Shown piece after piece: positions 52,597-60,801 of a stretch of DNA of 64,000 nt. The stretch covers positions 3,379 through 67,378 of the forward strand of contig JAYEFL010000286.1 in NCBI GenBank assembly GCA_034658635.1. Reading direction: 5' to 3'. The notes beneath the pieces were generated by a model, which saw only the letters and a program-made list of their open reading frames with translations, did not search any database and was not told where the DNA came from. This DNA comes from JABHCC01 sp034658635. GTDB taxonomy: Bacteria; Bacteroidota; Bacteroidia; Bacteroidales; UBA12481. A program made the translations under genes and the position numbers. The stretch's first letter is position 1; each line of letters opens with the position of its first letter.

Positions 52597-52652
52597 TCGT
52601 TATTCATCTTTCGTTATTCGTCTTTCGTTATTCGTCATTCGTCTTTCGTTTT
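52597..52652. repeat. Tandem 14-base repeat TCGTTATTCGTCTT
   Basis: Three 14-base units (52597-52610, 52611-52624, 52625-52638; one base changed in units one and three) are followed by heptamers TCGTCTT and TCGTTTT. The complement contains ACGAAAG/ACGAATA, the heptamer seen at 372-392. It is immediately followed by the hairpin at 52661-52738. Confidence 0.7.
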
Positions 52653-52660
52653 TAGTGCTT

Positions 52661-52738
52661 TTTATCTGAATATATTGGGATTTGGAACATCTCGGATCGC
52701 AGAGACGGCAGTTTCAAATCCCAATATATTCAGACAAA
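52661..52738. repeat. Perfect 20-base inverted repeat with 30-base loop
   Basis: TCTGAATATATTGGGATTTG (52665-52684) is exactly reversed at 52715-52734. Pairing continues inward for four more pairs (one G-T), leaving a 22-base GC-rich loop with CGGATCGCAGAGACGGC. It lies between two convergent genes, so it could terminate both. Stem perfection and the structured loop also suit a REP-type or other small mobile element. No transposase is in the window. Confidence 0.8.
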
Positions 52739-52754
52739 CTCTTATTACTTATTA

Positions 52755-53744
52755 CTACTCAAAAGCAGCATCAAAAGCAATATCAGAAGCCGGAAAGTCG
52801 ACGTTACGAACGAATTCGCAGGCTTCAGCGGCACCGTGCTCACGGTCCATTCCGCTGTCTTCCCATTCAACCGATAATGGACCATTGTATTTGATGCGGT
52901 TCAGGGCTCTGATAATCTCTTCAAAATCGATGTTTCCATGACCAAGACTCCGGAAATCCCAATATCTCCTGCGATCCCCAAAATCAAGATGACCGCCAAA
53001 AACACCAGCTTCTGTTGGGAATGGCGACCAGCCCACATCCTTCATGTGAACATGGAAAATCTTTTCGGCAAATTTATAGATGAACTCTACATAGTCTACT
53101 CCCTGATATCCTAAATGACTGGGGTCATAATTGAAGCCAAAAGCAGAATGATTATTTATGGCAGTTAATGCTCTTTCAGCAGTAGCTATATCAAATGCTA
53201 TTTCAGTAGGATGAACTTCAAGAGCAAATTTTATTCCCAAACTCTCATACTCATCCATTATCGGCTTGAATCTTCTTGCAAAATCTGCATAACCCTCTTC
53301 GATCATTTCAGGTGGAACAGGTGGAAATGAATAATTAAGGTGCCAGATAGAACTCCCGGTAAACCCATTAACTACATTCACTCCCAAGCGTTTTGCTGCT
53401 TCGGCAGTTTTAACCAATTCATCTGCAGCCCGCTTACTAATACCTTCAGCATCACCATCTTTCCATATGTAATCAGGCAGTATTGACTTGTGCCGGATAT
53501 CAATAATATCACAAACAGCCTGTCCGACAAGATGAGAGGAAATAGCCCATGTATTTAATCCGTATTTCGAAAGAATCTCTCTCTTATTATCACAATAAGC
53601 CTGATCGGCTTTATCTACTTCGAAATGATCACCCCAACAGGCAAGCTCAAGCCCGTCGTAGCCAAAGTCTCTGGCCTTCTCACAAATAGTTTGAAAGGAT
53701 AAATCAGCCCATTGTCCGGTAAAAAGTGTAACTGGTCGTACCAT
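52755..53744 (-). CDS. Cytosolic sugar-phosphate isomerase/epimerase
   Basis: A 329-residue TIM-barrel enzyme without signal peptide. The metal ligands are visible in FALEVHPTEIAFD, NYDPSHLGYQG, FHVHMKDVGW and LSVEWEDSGMD. It resembles IolE/xylose-isomerase-like enzymes of sugar catabolic clusters. It is divergent from the MFS gene; the shared 113-base intergenic region holds two palindromes that may be operators. A cytosolic step after uptake is inferred, in contrast with the exported paralog at 51702. Confidence 0.9.
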   Translation of the reverse strand: MVRPVTLFTGQWADLSFQTICEKARDFGYDGLELACWGDHFEVDKADQAYCDNKREILSKYGLNTWAISSHLVGQAVCDIIDIRHKSILPDYIWKDGDAEGISKRAADELVKTAEAAKRLGVNVVNGFTGSSIWHLNYSFPPVPPEMIEEGYADFARRFKPIMDEYESLGIKFALEVHPTEIAFDIATAERALTAINNHSAFGFNYDPSHLGYQGVDYVEFIYKFAEKIFHVHMKDVGWSPFPTEAGVFGGHLDFGDRRRYWDFRSLGHGNIDFEEIIRALNRIKYNGPLSVEWEDSGMDREHGAAEACEFVRNVDFPASDIAFDAAFE

Positions 53745-53773
53745 GATTGAATATTTTTGGTTTTACAGACCTA

Positions 53774-53786
53774 TATCAGTCTGATA
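53774..53786. promoter_or_regulatory. Palindrome TATCAGTCTGATA, possible operator
   Basis: A perfect 6+1+6 dyad in the divergent region between the isomerase and MFS genes, further flanked by GAC and GTC. On the isomerase side it lies between a TTTG and a TAGGTCTG, near matches to the -33 and -7 elements, so a bound regulator would block that promoter. No regulator gene is adjacent. Confidence 0.4.
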
Positions 53787-53834
53787 AGTCAAAATTAAAA
53801 AAAACTGCTAATTTTATGCGTTATTCTATCAAAG

Positions 53835-53846
53835 TAGATTAATCTA
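53835..53846. promoter_or_regulatory. Palindrome TAGATTAATCTA, possible operator
   Basis: A perfect 12-base palindrome just 12 bases before the MFS start codon, in its leader or promoter. Short AT-rich palindromes occur by chance, so only its position beside a second dyad makes it worth listing. Confidence 0.3.
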
Positions 53847-53857
53847 AACCAATTATT

Positions 53858-55039
53858 ATGACCGAACAACAACACAATGCCAAAAGATTATTCCTGATGA
53901 GTTGCATAGCACTTGTCACTACTGCCATGACTTTCGCTATAAGGGCGAGTTTAGAAAACGTTTGGGGAGGCGAATTTAACCTCACAGCCACTCAAATGGC
54001 GATTGCAATTGGTACGGCTTTCTGGGGATTTACTCTTGCCCAGTTCATTGGAGGCCCCTTGGTAGATTTACTGGGAATGAAACGATTTATAAGAATTGCA
54101 TTCTTCATGCATGCCATTGGAATAGTGCTCACTATTTTTGCAGGTGGTTTCTGGATCCTGTTTATCGGAACTTTGTTTATAGGTATAGGAAATGGTTCTA
54201 TTGAAGCCGGATGTAACCCCCTTGTAGCAACAATTTTTCCAGATGCAAAAACGAAAATGCTGAACCGTTTTCATATCTGGTTCCCAGGGGGTATTGTAAT
54301 TGGAGGTCTTGTTTCTTATCTTATTTTGGAGGTATTGGAATGGTCATGGCCAATTCTGGTAAGCACTCTTGTTATTCCAATGCTTGCTTATGGCGCTATT
54401 ATGTGGGGACAAAAATTCCCAATCACAGAAAGGGTGAAAATGGGCGTATCCTACGGTGGCATGTGGAAAGCTATTTTTAAACCAGTATTCCTGATAATGC
54501 TTTTTGCAATGCTTTTGAGTGCGGCAACAGAACTAACCACCGGACAACGAATTTCATCCCTTTTGACAGAAACAGGAACCGCACCCATCCTTGTTTTAGC
54601 TTTTATTAATGGTATTATGGCTGTTGGGCGAGCATTTGCAGGACCTGTTGTACACCGTATCAATGCTACAGGTATGCTAATGTTTTCCGCCATTGTCAGT
54701 ATGATAGGACTTTTAATGCTTAGCTACTTTAGCGGGGCAGGATTAACCTACCTTTCTGCTGCTGTTTTTGCCATTGGTGTATGCTTTTTCTGGCCCACTA
54801 TGCTGGGTTTTGTATCAGAAAAAATGCCGGAAACAGGGGCACTCGGACTATCAATTTTCGGGGGGGCAGGAATGCTTTCAAACGTCCTCTTCTTGTTCAT
54901 TTCCGGTAAATTTACGGATGCAGGAGCAAGCGGACAGGAAATCCTGAGATTAACTGCTATTCTGCCAGCAGTACTAATAATAATTTTCGCAGTTGTGTTT
55001 ATTACTATGCGAAAGCAGGAAAATAAAGGTATTGCATAA
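53858..55039 (+). CDS. Major facilitator superfamily sugar transporter
   Basis: A 393-residue protein with twelve predicted membrane helices. Loop 2-3 has GGPLVDLLGMKRF, a form of the MFS motif GxxxDRxGRR. The sixth-seventh linker (WGQKFPITERVKMGVSYGG) divides the halves. Neighbours are Gfo/Idh/MocA oxidoreductase and isomerase genes, so it probably imports the (keto-)sugar released outside. It is followed 13 bases later by the cytosolic oxidoreductase. Confidence 0.9.
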   Translation: MTEQQHNAKRLFLMSCIALVTTAMTFAIRASLENVWGGEFNLTATQMAIAIGTAFWGFTLAQFIGGPLVDLLGMKRFIRIAFFMHAIGIVLTIFAGGFWILFIGTLFIGIGNGSIEAGCNPLVATIFPDAKTKMLNRFHIWFPGGIVIGGLVSYLILEVLEWSWPILVSTLVIPMLAYGAIMWGQKFPITERVKMGVSYGGMWKAIFKPVFLIMLFAMLLSAATELTTGQRISSLLTETGTAPILVLAFINGIMAVGRAFAGPVVHRINATGMLMFSAIVSMIGLLMLSYFSGAGLTYLSAAVFAIGVCFFWPTMLGFVSEKMPETGALGLSIFGGAGMLSNVLFLFISGKFTDAGASGQEILRLTAILPAVLIIIFAVVFITMRKQENKGIA

Positions 55040-55052
55040 AAAGAAATTAATC

Positions 55053-56183
55053 ATGAAAAGACTAATATGGGGCATGATAGGAGGAGGCAAAGGAGCCTTT
55101 ATCGGTGGAGCCCATCGCATCGCTGCCAAAATCGCCAACCGATACGAATTCGTTGGAGGGGTTTTTGACCTTGACTATGATTTATCAAAGGAGTTTGCCC
55201 TGGAAGAAGGCCTGGATCTCAAACGTGTTTATCCCGATATCAACACTTTCATTGAAGGGGAACTGGGAATGCCAGCCGGAGAAAGAATTCAGGTGGTCTC
55301 AATTGTTACTCCAAATTTTCTGCATTACGAGCATGCCAGAAAACTTCTGCTAAATGGCTTTCACGTAATCTGTGAGAAACCTGTAACAATGACTTCAGCA
55401 GAAGCTATGGATCTCCAGGAAATCGTTCTGGAGAAAGGCCTGGTCTTTGCCCTCACTCATACCTACACCGGATATCCCATGGTGAGGGAAATGAAGCGTA
55501 GAATTGAAGCTGGTGATATAGGTGATATTCAGCGCGTTGAAGCAAAATACCTTCAAGGATGGATCAATCCTATTATCCATGGAGGAGAAGCTAAATTGGC
55601 GACATGGCGGCTAGACCCGAAAATCTCCGGCATAAGTTCATGCCTGGGGGATATTGGAGTACACGCTTTCAACTTGATTGAATATACTACTGGCCTGGAA
55701 ATTCAGGCAGTGCTATCTGCACTTAACAACCTGAAGGAAGACAATCCTTTGGACCTGGATGGAAATGTTCTGCTTCGATTCAAAGAAAACCTTACTGGCG
55801 TAATCCTGGTATCCCAAATCGCTACCGGTGAAGAAAATAATATCCGGATATCAGTATACGGATCCAAGGGCGGTTTTCATTGGGAACAGGAGAACCCAAA
55901 TGAACTGAAAATGTTTCACGAAGGTGCACCCTATGAGATTATCAAACCAGGTTATGGATACCTGAGTGACTTTGCTCAGGAAAGTCATGTACTGCCTCCT
56001 GGTCATCCGGAAGGAATATATGAAGCTTTTGGGAACCTCTACAAGGGCGCTGCTAAAGCAATTCAAGGAGAACCCATCGTTCAAGGACAATTCCCTGGTA
56101 TTGAGGAGGGTGTGAGAGGGATGCGCTTTATTGAATCAGCAGTACAATCCAATAAAGACGGAAACATCTGGATCGCGATATAA
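55053..56183 (+). CDS. Cytosolic Gfo/Idh/MocA oxidoreductase
   Basis: A 376-residue oxidoreductase starting MKRLIWGMIGGGKGAFIGGA, with no signal peptide. It has the Rossmann glycine motif, CEKPVTMT (the EKP motif intact), and the sheet domain with CLGDIGVHAFNLIEYTTG. It is probably the cytosolic partner that reduces imported keto-sugar, using NAD(P)H. ATG 55053 is used; an open frame extending into the MFS gene has no family similarity. Confidence 0.92.
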   Translation: MKRLIWGMIGGGKGAFIGGAHRIAAKIANRYEFVGGVFDLDYDLSKEFALEEGLDLKRVYPDINTFIEGELGMPAGERIQVVSIVTPNFLHYEHARKLLLNGFHVICEKPVTMTSAEAMDLQEIVLEKGLVFALTHTYTGYPMVREMKRRIEAGDIGDIQRVEAKYLQGWINPIIHGGEAKLATWRLDPKISGISSCLGDIGVHAFNLIEYTTGLEIQAVLSALNNLKEDNPLDLDGNVLLRFKENLTGVILVSQIATGEENNIRISVYGSKGGFHWEQENPNELKMFHEGAPYEIIKPGYGYLSDFAQESHVLPPGHPEGIYEAFGNLYKGAAKAIQGEPIVQGQFPGIEEGVRGMRFIESAVQSNKDGNIWIAI

Positions 56184-56186
56184 GAT

Positions 56187-56218
56187 AAACCTGTCAGGTC
56201 TTCAGGCCTGACAGGTTT
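56187..56218. repeat. Palindromic repeat AAACCTGTCAGG ... CCTGACAGGTTT
   Basis: A perfect 12-bp stem with an eight-base loop lies between the oxidoreductase and glycosyltransferase genes. This CCTGTCAGG/CCTGACAGG palindrome is a familiar dispersed intergenic repeat in Bacteroidota. It may end transcription of the sugar cluster here, though it lacks a strong T run. Confidence 0.65.
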
Positions 56219-56230
56219 AAAAGACATTGA

Positions 56231-57148
56231 ATGGAATTAAGTATCGTCATACCACTATACAATGAAGCTGATGGTGTTGAAGAACTGCTCAGCCGAACTG
56301 TCAGTGCCCTGATCCAGACCCATAAGGAATATGAAATTATTGTGGTTGACGATGGCAGTACAGATCAAACACTGCATTTGCTACTTGAACTGAGAGAAAA
56401 GAATCCACTCATCAAGGTGCTTCAACTCTCCAGAAACTTCGGACACCAGGCTGCATACACAGCTGGCATGCATCAAGCAAAAGGAAAGTTTATTGTATTA
56501 ATTGATGGCGACTTGCAGGATCCACCTGAGCTAATTGTTGATATGTATAACAAAATATCAGGCCGGGATCTGGATGTTGTGTATGGAAAACGAATCAATT
56601 CTCCACAGTTGAGTCGCCGACCTATACTTGCAAGGTATTTTCACAAATTGTTTAAGAGATTATCCGGATTTCCCGATATGGATAATGTGGGAAATTTCAG
56701 TATCATGAACAGACGGGCACTTGATGCTATTCTTTCATTTAGTGAAAACGTACGTTATCTGCCAGGATTAAGACGACTTATTGGCTTTCAGCAAGGATTC
56801 ATCGAATATGAGAGATTACCACGCTTTTCAGGTAAATCAAAAATGCGAATTTCTCAATTACTCTCGCTGAGCTCAGATGCAATTTTCTCTTTTTCAAAAG
56901 TCCCGATAAAAATCTGCCTGTATATGGGCATCATCGGGGTTGTAGTTTTTTTCCTTGCAGGAGTTTACACATTGATTGCTAAACTTGCCGGCTTCGCTTT
57001 GCTTGGTTGGTCATCAACTGTTCTTGCAATTTATTTCCTGGGTTCTATCCAATTAACCTTTATGGGTGTTATTGGTGAATACGTGTACCGTATCTATAAA
57101 GAAAGCCAGAAACGTCCCCTCTATTTCGTCAGAGAATTTCATCAGTAA
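56231..57148 (+). CDS. Family 2 glycosyltransferase (polyprenyl-phosphate type)
   Basis: A 305-residue GT2 enzyme: MELSIVIPLYNEADGVEELL, EIIVVDDGSTDQT, DGDLQDPPE (DxD, metal) and RRPILARYFHKLFKRLSGF. Two membrane helices at the C-terminus (about 233-255 and 265-290) are those of DPM1/ArnC-type enzymes, which load a sugar onto polyprenyl phosphate. It lies two bases before a GT-C-like membrane protein, its likely consumer. Confidence 0.92.
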   Translation: MELSIVIPLYNEADGVEELLSRTVSALIQTHKEYEIIVVDDGSTDQTLHLLLELREKNPLIKVLQLSRNFGHQAAYTAGMHQAKGKFIVLIDGDLQDPPELIVDMYNKISGRDLDVVYGKRINSPQLSRRPILARYFHKLFKRLSGFPDMDNVGNFSIMNRRALDAILSFSENVRYLPGLRRLIGFQQGFIEYERLPRFSGKSKMRISQLLSLSSDAIFSFSKVPIKICLYMGIIGVVVFFLAGVYTLIAKLAGFALLGWSSTVLAIYFLGSIQLTFMGVIGEYVYRIYKESQKRPLYFVREFHQ

Positions 57149-57150
57149 TC

Positions 57151-59103
57151 ATGACGAGGTTAAAGTCAATATATGGCATGTTTACTGTCAGGGCTATATA
57201 TTTGCTAACTATTGGTCTGATGCTATTTCTTCTGCTTTTTCTGAGTCTCAATGCCGGAATTTCCGGCGATGAACCAGTACACTATCAGCACTCAGAATAT
57301 GTAAGCAATTATTTCTCTTCAGGAAAAACTGACCTGGCTGCAATTAATACACCTGATACCCATCTGAAATACTATGGTCAGGTTTTCGACAATATTTCAT
57401 ATTCCTTAAACTCACTGCTAAACACTTCTTCGCCCTATACGGTGAGGCATATTATGAATGCTTTAACCGGATTTTTACTGATTCTCTTTTCAAGCCTCAT
57501 TGCTGTGGCTCTGAGGGGATATAGAACCGGAATATTGACGGCATTGCTGCTATTTCTTTCTCCCAGAATCCTGGGACATTCCCTGAACAACCTCAAAGAC
57601 ATCCCATTTGCCCTGGGATATATTATGACTATTTGGGGACTGGTGAAAAGCATGCAACTTTTTCCAAAAATCAGACTTGCTCCAATGCTGGCAATAGCTT
57701 TTGGATTTGGAATTGCATTTGGAACCAGGGCTGGAGGATTAATTCTGATTCCAATTGTTCTATTGTTTTCCTTCCTGAACTGGCTAAGTGTCACCAAGCT
57801 AAAAGAGTGGACACTGTTTAACTCATGGAGGCCGGGTATTAAATTATTTGGAGCTCTTATGTTGGCTATTGTCGTCGGATATACTCTGGGAGTACTATAC
57901 TGGCCCTATGCACTTCTAGACCCCTTGAGAAATCCGCTTGAAGCCCTGAAAATGATGACTCACTACGAAGTCAGTATTAGGCAGGTTTTTAATGGCGAGT
58001 GGGTGTGGTCTGAAAAACTACCCTGGTATTATGGAGGTAAATGGATTCTAATTTCCAGTCCTGTCGCTATCCTGGCGGGATTTGTAATACATTTTATATT
58101 CGTCAAAGATACCTCAAAACAGATATCCTGGCCGGTCTTGAGCTTGCTATACTTCAGTTCTTTGTTTCCTTTGTTTTGGACAGTCATCAAAGATTCAAAT
58201 TTATATGGGGGATGGAGACATTTACTCTTTATTTATCCGGTGATCTGCATAGTATCGGGGCTTGGCTGGGTATGGCTTTACAAACGCTTTTCTTCAATTC
58301 TAGGGAAAATTTTTCTGACTGCTCTAATAATGGTCGGTCTGACCGGTCCGGCTATCCACATAATCAAAAATCATCCTGTTGAATATGTATATTTTAATAA
58401 ATTGGCTGGTGGAATTACAAAAGCTAATGGCAAATATGAGACGGATTATTATTTCCACGGTGTAAAAAAAGCCGTTTCCTGGCTGGAAAACGAGTTGAAT
58501 GCCAGGGCATGTTTTGATTCAGTAATCGTCGCATCCAATTTTCCAATTGGAGACTACTACCGCGATAATCCTCCTCCTTTCAGCAACATATACATGAATT
58601 ATTACATACGGGGAAAGTTCAATTGGGATTACGGGATTTTTTCCAGCACTTACATTGATCCGGCTCAGCTTAGAAACAACAACTGGCCTCCGGAAAATAC
58701 TATATTTGAAGTTTGTGTTGACCAGGTACCCGTTTGTGTGGTGATTGAACGAAGAAACAAATACGATCTGGAAGGACTCAGTCAGTACAGGCAAAGTCGG
58801 TTTTCTGAAGCTGATAGTCTTTTTTCTTTAAGCCTGGAAACTGACCCTGACAATGAAACCGCCCTGTTGTATTTAGCCTGGACAAGAAAACACATGGGCT
58901 TACTCAATTCATCTGACTCTCTTGCGGATATTATCCTCAGGCGTCATCCACTATCAGACAATGCCCTGGATCTGAAAGCGCGAAATGCAATTTCTGCCGG
59001 AAACTATAATCAGGCTGAAAAAATACTCAACCAGCTTTTGATTCAGAATTATAAATTTCCTCCAGCCCATAAACAGAAGGAAATTCTAGAGAAAAAAAAG
59101 TAA
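57151..59103 (+). CDS. GT-C-like membrane glycosyltransferase with TPR tail
   Basis: A 650-residue protein with about nine to eleven membrane helices (residues about 10-430). GISGDEPVHYQ after the first helix supplies the acidic DE motif seen in PMT/ArnT-type (GT39/GT83) enzymes, which use polyprenyl-phosphate sugars. The C-terminal about 130 residues have TPR-like helices (YRQSRFSEADSLFSLSLETDPDNETALLYLAW). It follows the GT2 gene by two bases, so the pair probably transfers a sugar to a protein or lipid outside the membrane. The acceptor is unknown. Confidence 0.82.
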   Translation: MTRLKSIYGMFTVRAIYLLTIGLMLFLLLFLSLNAGISGDEPVHYQHSEYVSNYFSSGKTDLAAINTPDTHLKYYGQVFDNISYSLNSLLNTSSPYTVRHIMNALTGFLLILFSSLIAVALRGYRTGILTALLLFLSPRILGHSLNNLKDIPFALGYIMTIWGLVKSMQLFPKIRLAPMLAIAFGFGIAFGTRAGGLILIPIVLLFSFLNWLSVTKLKEWTLFNSWRPGIKLFGALMLAIVVGYTLGVLYWPYALLDPLRNPLEALKMMTHYEVSIRQVFNGEWVWSEKLPWYYGGKWILISSPVAILAGFVIHFIFVKDTSKQISWPVLSLLYFSSLFPLFWTVIKDSNLYGGWRHLLFIYPVICIVSGLGWVWLYKRFSSILGKIFLTALIMVGLTGPAIHIIKNHPVEYVYFNKLAGGITKANGKYETDYYFHGVKKAVSWLENELNARACFDSVIVASNFPIGDYYRDNPPPFSNIYMNYYIRGKFNWDYGIFSSTYIDPAQLRNNNWPPENTIFEVCVDQVPVCVVIERRNKYDLEGLSQYRQSRFSEADSLFSLSLETDPDNETALLYLAWTRKHMGLLNSSDSLADIILRRHPLSDNALDLKARNAISAGNYNQAEKILNQLLIQNYKFPPAHKQKEILEKKK

Positions 59104-59139
59104 TTTCACCAACAGATTTTTGAATTAAAAAAGTATTTA

Positions 59140-60705
59140 ATGGGTTTGCTCAGATGGATATCAAGGTCAGGGAGAAGAATTAAAAACTCCTGGAAATTCA
59201 AGGGAAATCATTTTCGTTTTGTTTTCTTTACCGGCCTTTTCACCGGAATTATTCTGCTACTATTTAGTTATCAGGCCCTTGAATACACCAGCACTGATGC
59301 TTCATGCGAGGCTTGTCATGTGCACCCCCACTCTACAAGTAGTTGGAAATTATCTTCACATTATGGGAATACTTCAGGAGTCGTGGTGCACTGTGTTGAT
59401 TGCCATTTACCACCTGAAGGAATCCGTCATTATACCGAAAAAGCAAGAACAGGTATCAAAGATATTTGGGGATACGTTTTTAAAGATATTTCTGAAATAG
59501 ACTGGGAGGCTAAATCTACAATAGAACATGCCAACAAGTACACTTACAACGAATCATGCCAGCATTGTCATCAGAATCTGTTTCAATTAGATCTGAGTCA
59601 AAAAGGAATCAATGCCCATCGTGAGTTTGAGCAAGTTCCTGAGGGCAAAACCTGTGTTCAATGCCACCTTGATGTTGGGCATTATGACCCCGACGCTATT
59701 CATGCAAAAAATCTCTCATTTGCAGATGAGGTGTATGAGTCTGAAAAAGAAGTGTATTCAAAACCAGCCATTGTTAATGAATTCAAAAATTTTACTGAAT
59801 TTATTCCTAAATCCTCTGTCTCATTCGAAATGACAGCTATACCTGAGGGATTTTTCTCCTTCGGTAGTCCGGATGATGAAAAACTGAGAAATCCGGATGA
59901 AGGACCCCAAAGGCGAATCAAAATCAGCAAATTTTTTATGGGGCAGGTTGAGGTTAGCTGGAGTGAGTATATGGCTTTCTTCTCTCAAACTGGGGCAGAA
60001 GGAAAATCTGAAACATCTACATCAGGAAAAAACGGTAAAACAGATGCCATAACCGGAGCAACTCCTCCCTGGGGGGCACCCGATCAGGGATGGGGAAAAG
60101 GCACACGTCCGGCAATCACCATGACCCACCATGCGGCAACAGTATATTGTCAGTGGTTAACGCAGATAACCGGCAAGAAATATCGACTTCCTACAGAAGC
60201 AGAATGGGAATATGCTGCAAGGGCCGGATCAGAAGGACCATACTTTTTTGAAGGGAATGCAAAGGATTATACCAGCGATGGATTTTTCAAAAAGCTATTT
60301 GGGGCAGATACAAACGTGATTAACAGCTATGTGATATACCGAGAAAACTCTCCAAATAAAACTCAGGAGCCAATTGCATCGCTACCAAATGCATTCGGAC
60401 TAATAAACATGCTGGGGAATGTGTCAGAATTTTGCTCTGACTGGTATAGTGCTGAAATATTCAACAACTATCCAACAGGAAATAAGGTGGCAGTGAATCC
60501 AAAAGGCCCGGCTACCGGTGAAGAACACGTTATCAGAGGAGGCTCGTTCCTGAGCGATGCCCGGGATGTAAGAATCACTTCAAGAGATTTCACTCAGTAT
60601 AGTAATTGGGTAGTGACAGATCCGCAAATTCCTAAGAGTATCTGGTGGTATTCAGACTCGAGGCATGTTGGGTTTAGGGTGGTTTGTGAATGGGATGGAG
60701 AATGA
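59140..60705 (+). CDS. Tetraheme cytochrome c (NapC/NrfH-like) fused to a SUMF1/FGE-like domain
   Basis: A 521-residue protein. One membrane helix (about 26-45) anchors it. Residues 50-185 carry four CxxCH heme sites: CEACH (56-60), CVDCH (85-89), CQHCH (140-144) and CVQCH (172-176), as in NapC/NirT/NrfH quinol dehydrogenases. Residues about 228-521 are a SUMF1/EgtB/PvdO-type domain: RLPTEAEWEYAARAG, NMLGNVSEFCSDWY, VIRGGSFLSDARD and GFRVVCEW. The two Cys of true formylglycine enzymes are absent at the active-site region, so sulfatase activation is unlikely. Likely a membrane electron-transfer protein with a modified or structural SUMF1 domain, inside a sugar-oxidation region. The fusion seems rare. 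Confidence 0.85.
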   Translation: MGLLRWISRSGRRIKNSWKFKGNHFRFVFFTGLFTGIILLLFSYQALEYTSTDASCEACHVHPHSTSSWKLSSHYGNTSGVVVHCVDCHLPPEGIRHYTEKARTGIKDIWGYVFKDISEIDWEAKSTIEHANKYTYNESCQHCHQNLFQLDLSQKGINAHREFEQVPEGKTCVQCHLDVGHYDPDAIHAKNLSFADEVYESEKEVYSKPAIVNEFKNFTEFIPKSSVSFEMTAIPEGFFSFGSPDDEKLRNPDEGPQRRIKISKFFMGQVEVSWSEYMAFFSQTGAEGKSETSTSGKNGKTDAITGATPPWGAPDQGWGKGTRPAITMTHHAATVYCQWLTQITGKKYRLPTEAEWEYAARAGSEGPYFFEGNAKDYTSDGFFKKLFGADTNVINSYVIYRENSPNKTQEPIASLPNAFGLINMLGNVSEFCSDWYSAEIFNNYPTGNKVAVNPKGPATGEEHVIRGGSFLSDARDVRITSRDFTQYSNWVVTDPQIPKSIWWYSDSRHVGFRVVCEWDGE

Positions 60706-60801
60706 GGGACTGGGAGAATGAAGACTTAGGAAATAGAAATTAGAACTTAAGGCTAGGATTTAAGAGTAGGGTAAGAAAAAATACGAAATAATATTATTGC
60801 T

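Noticed and set aside
59140..60705. Sulfatase-activating formylglycine enzyme
   Set aside because: The SUMF1-type domain lacks the two active-site Cys residues and no sulfatase gene is in the window.
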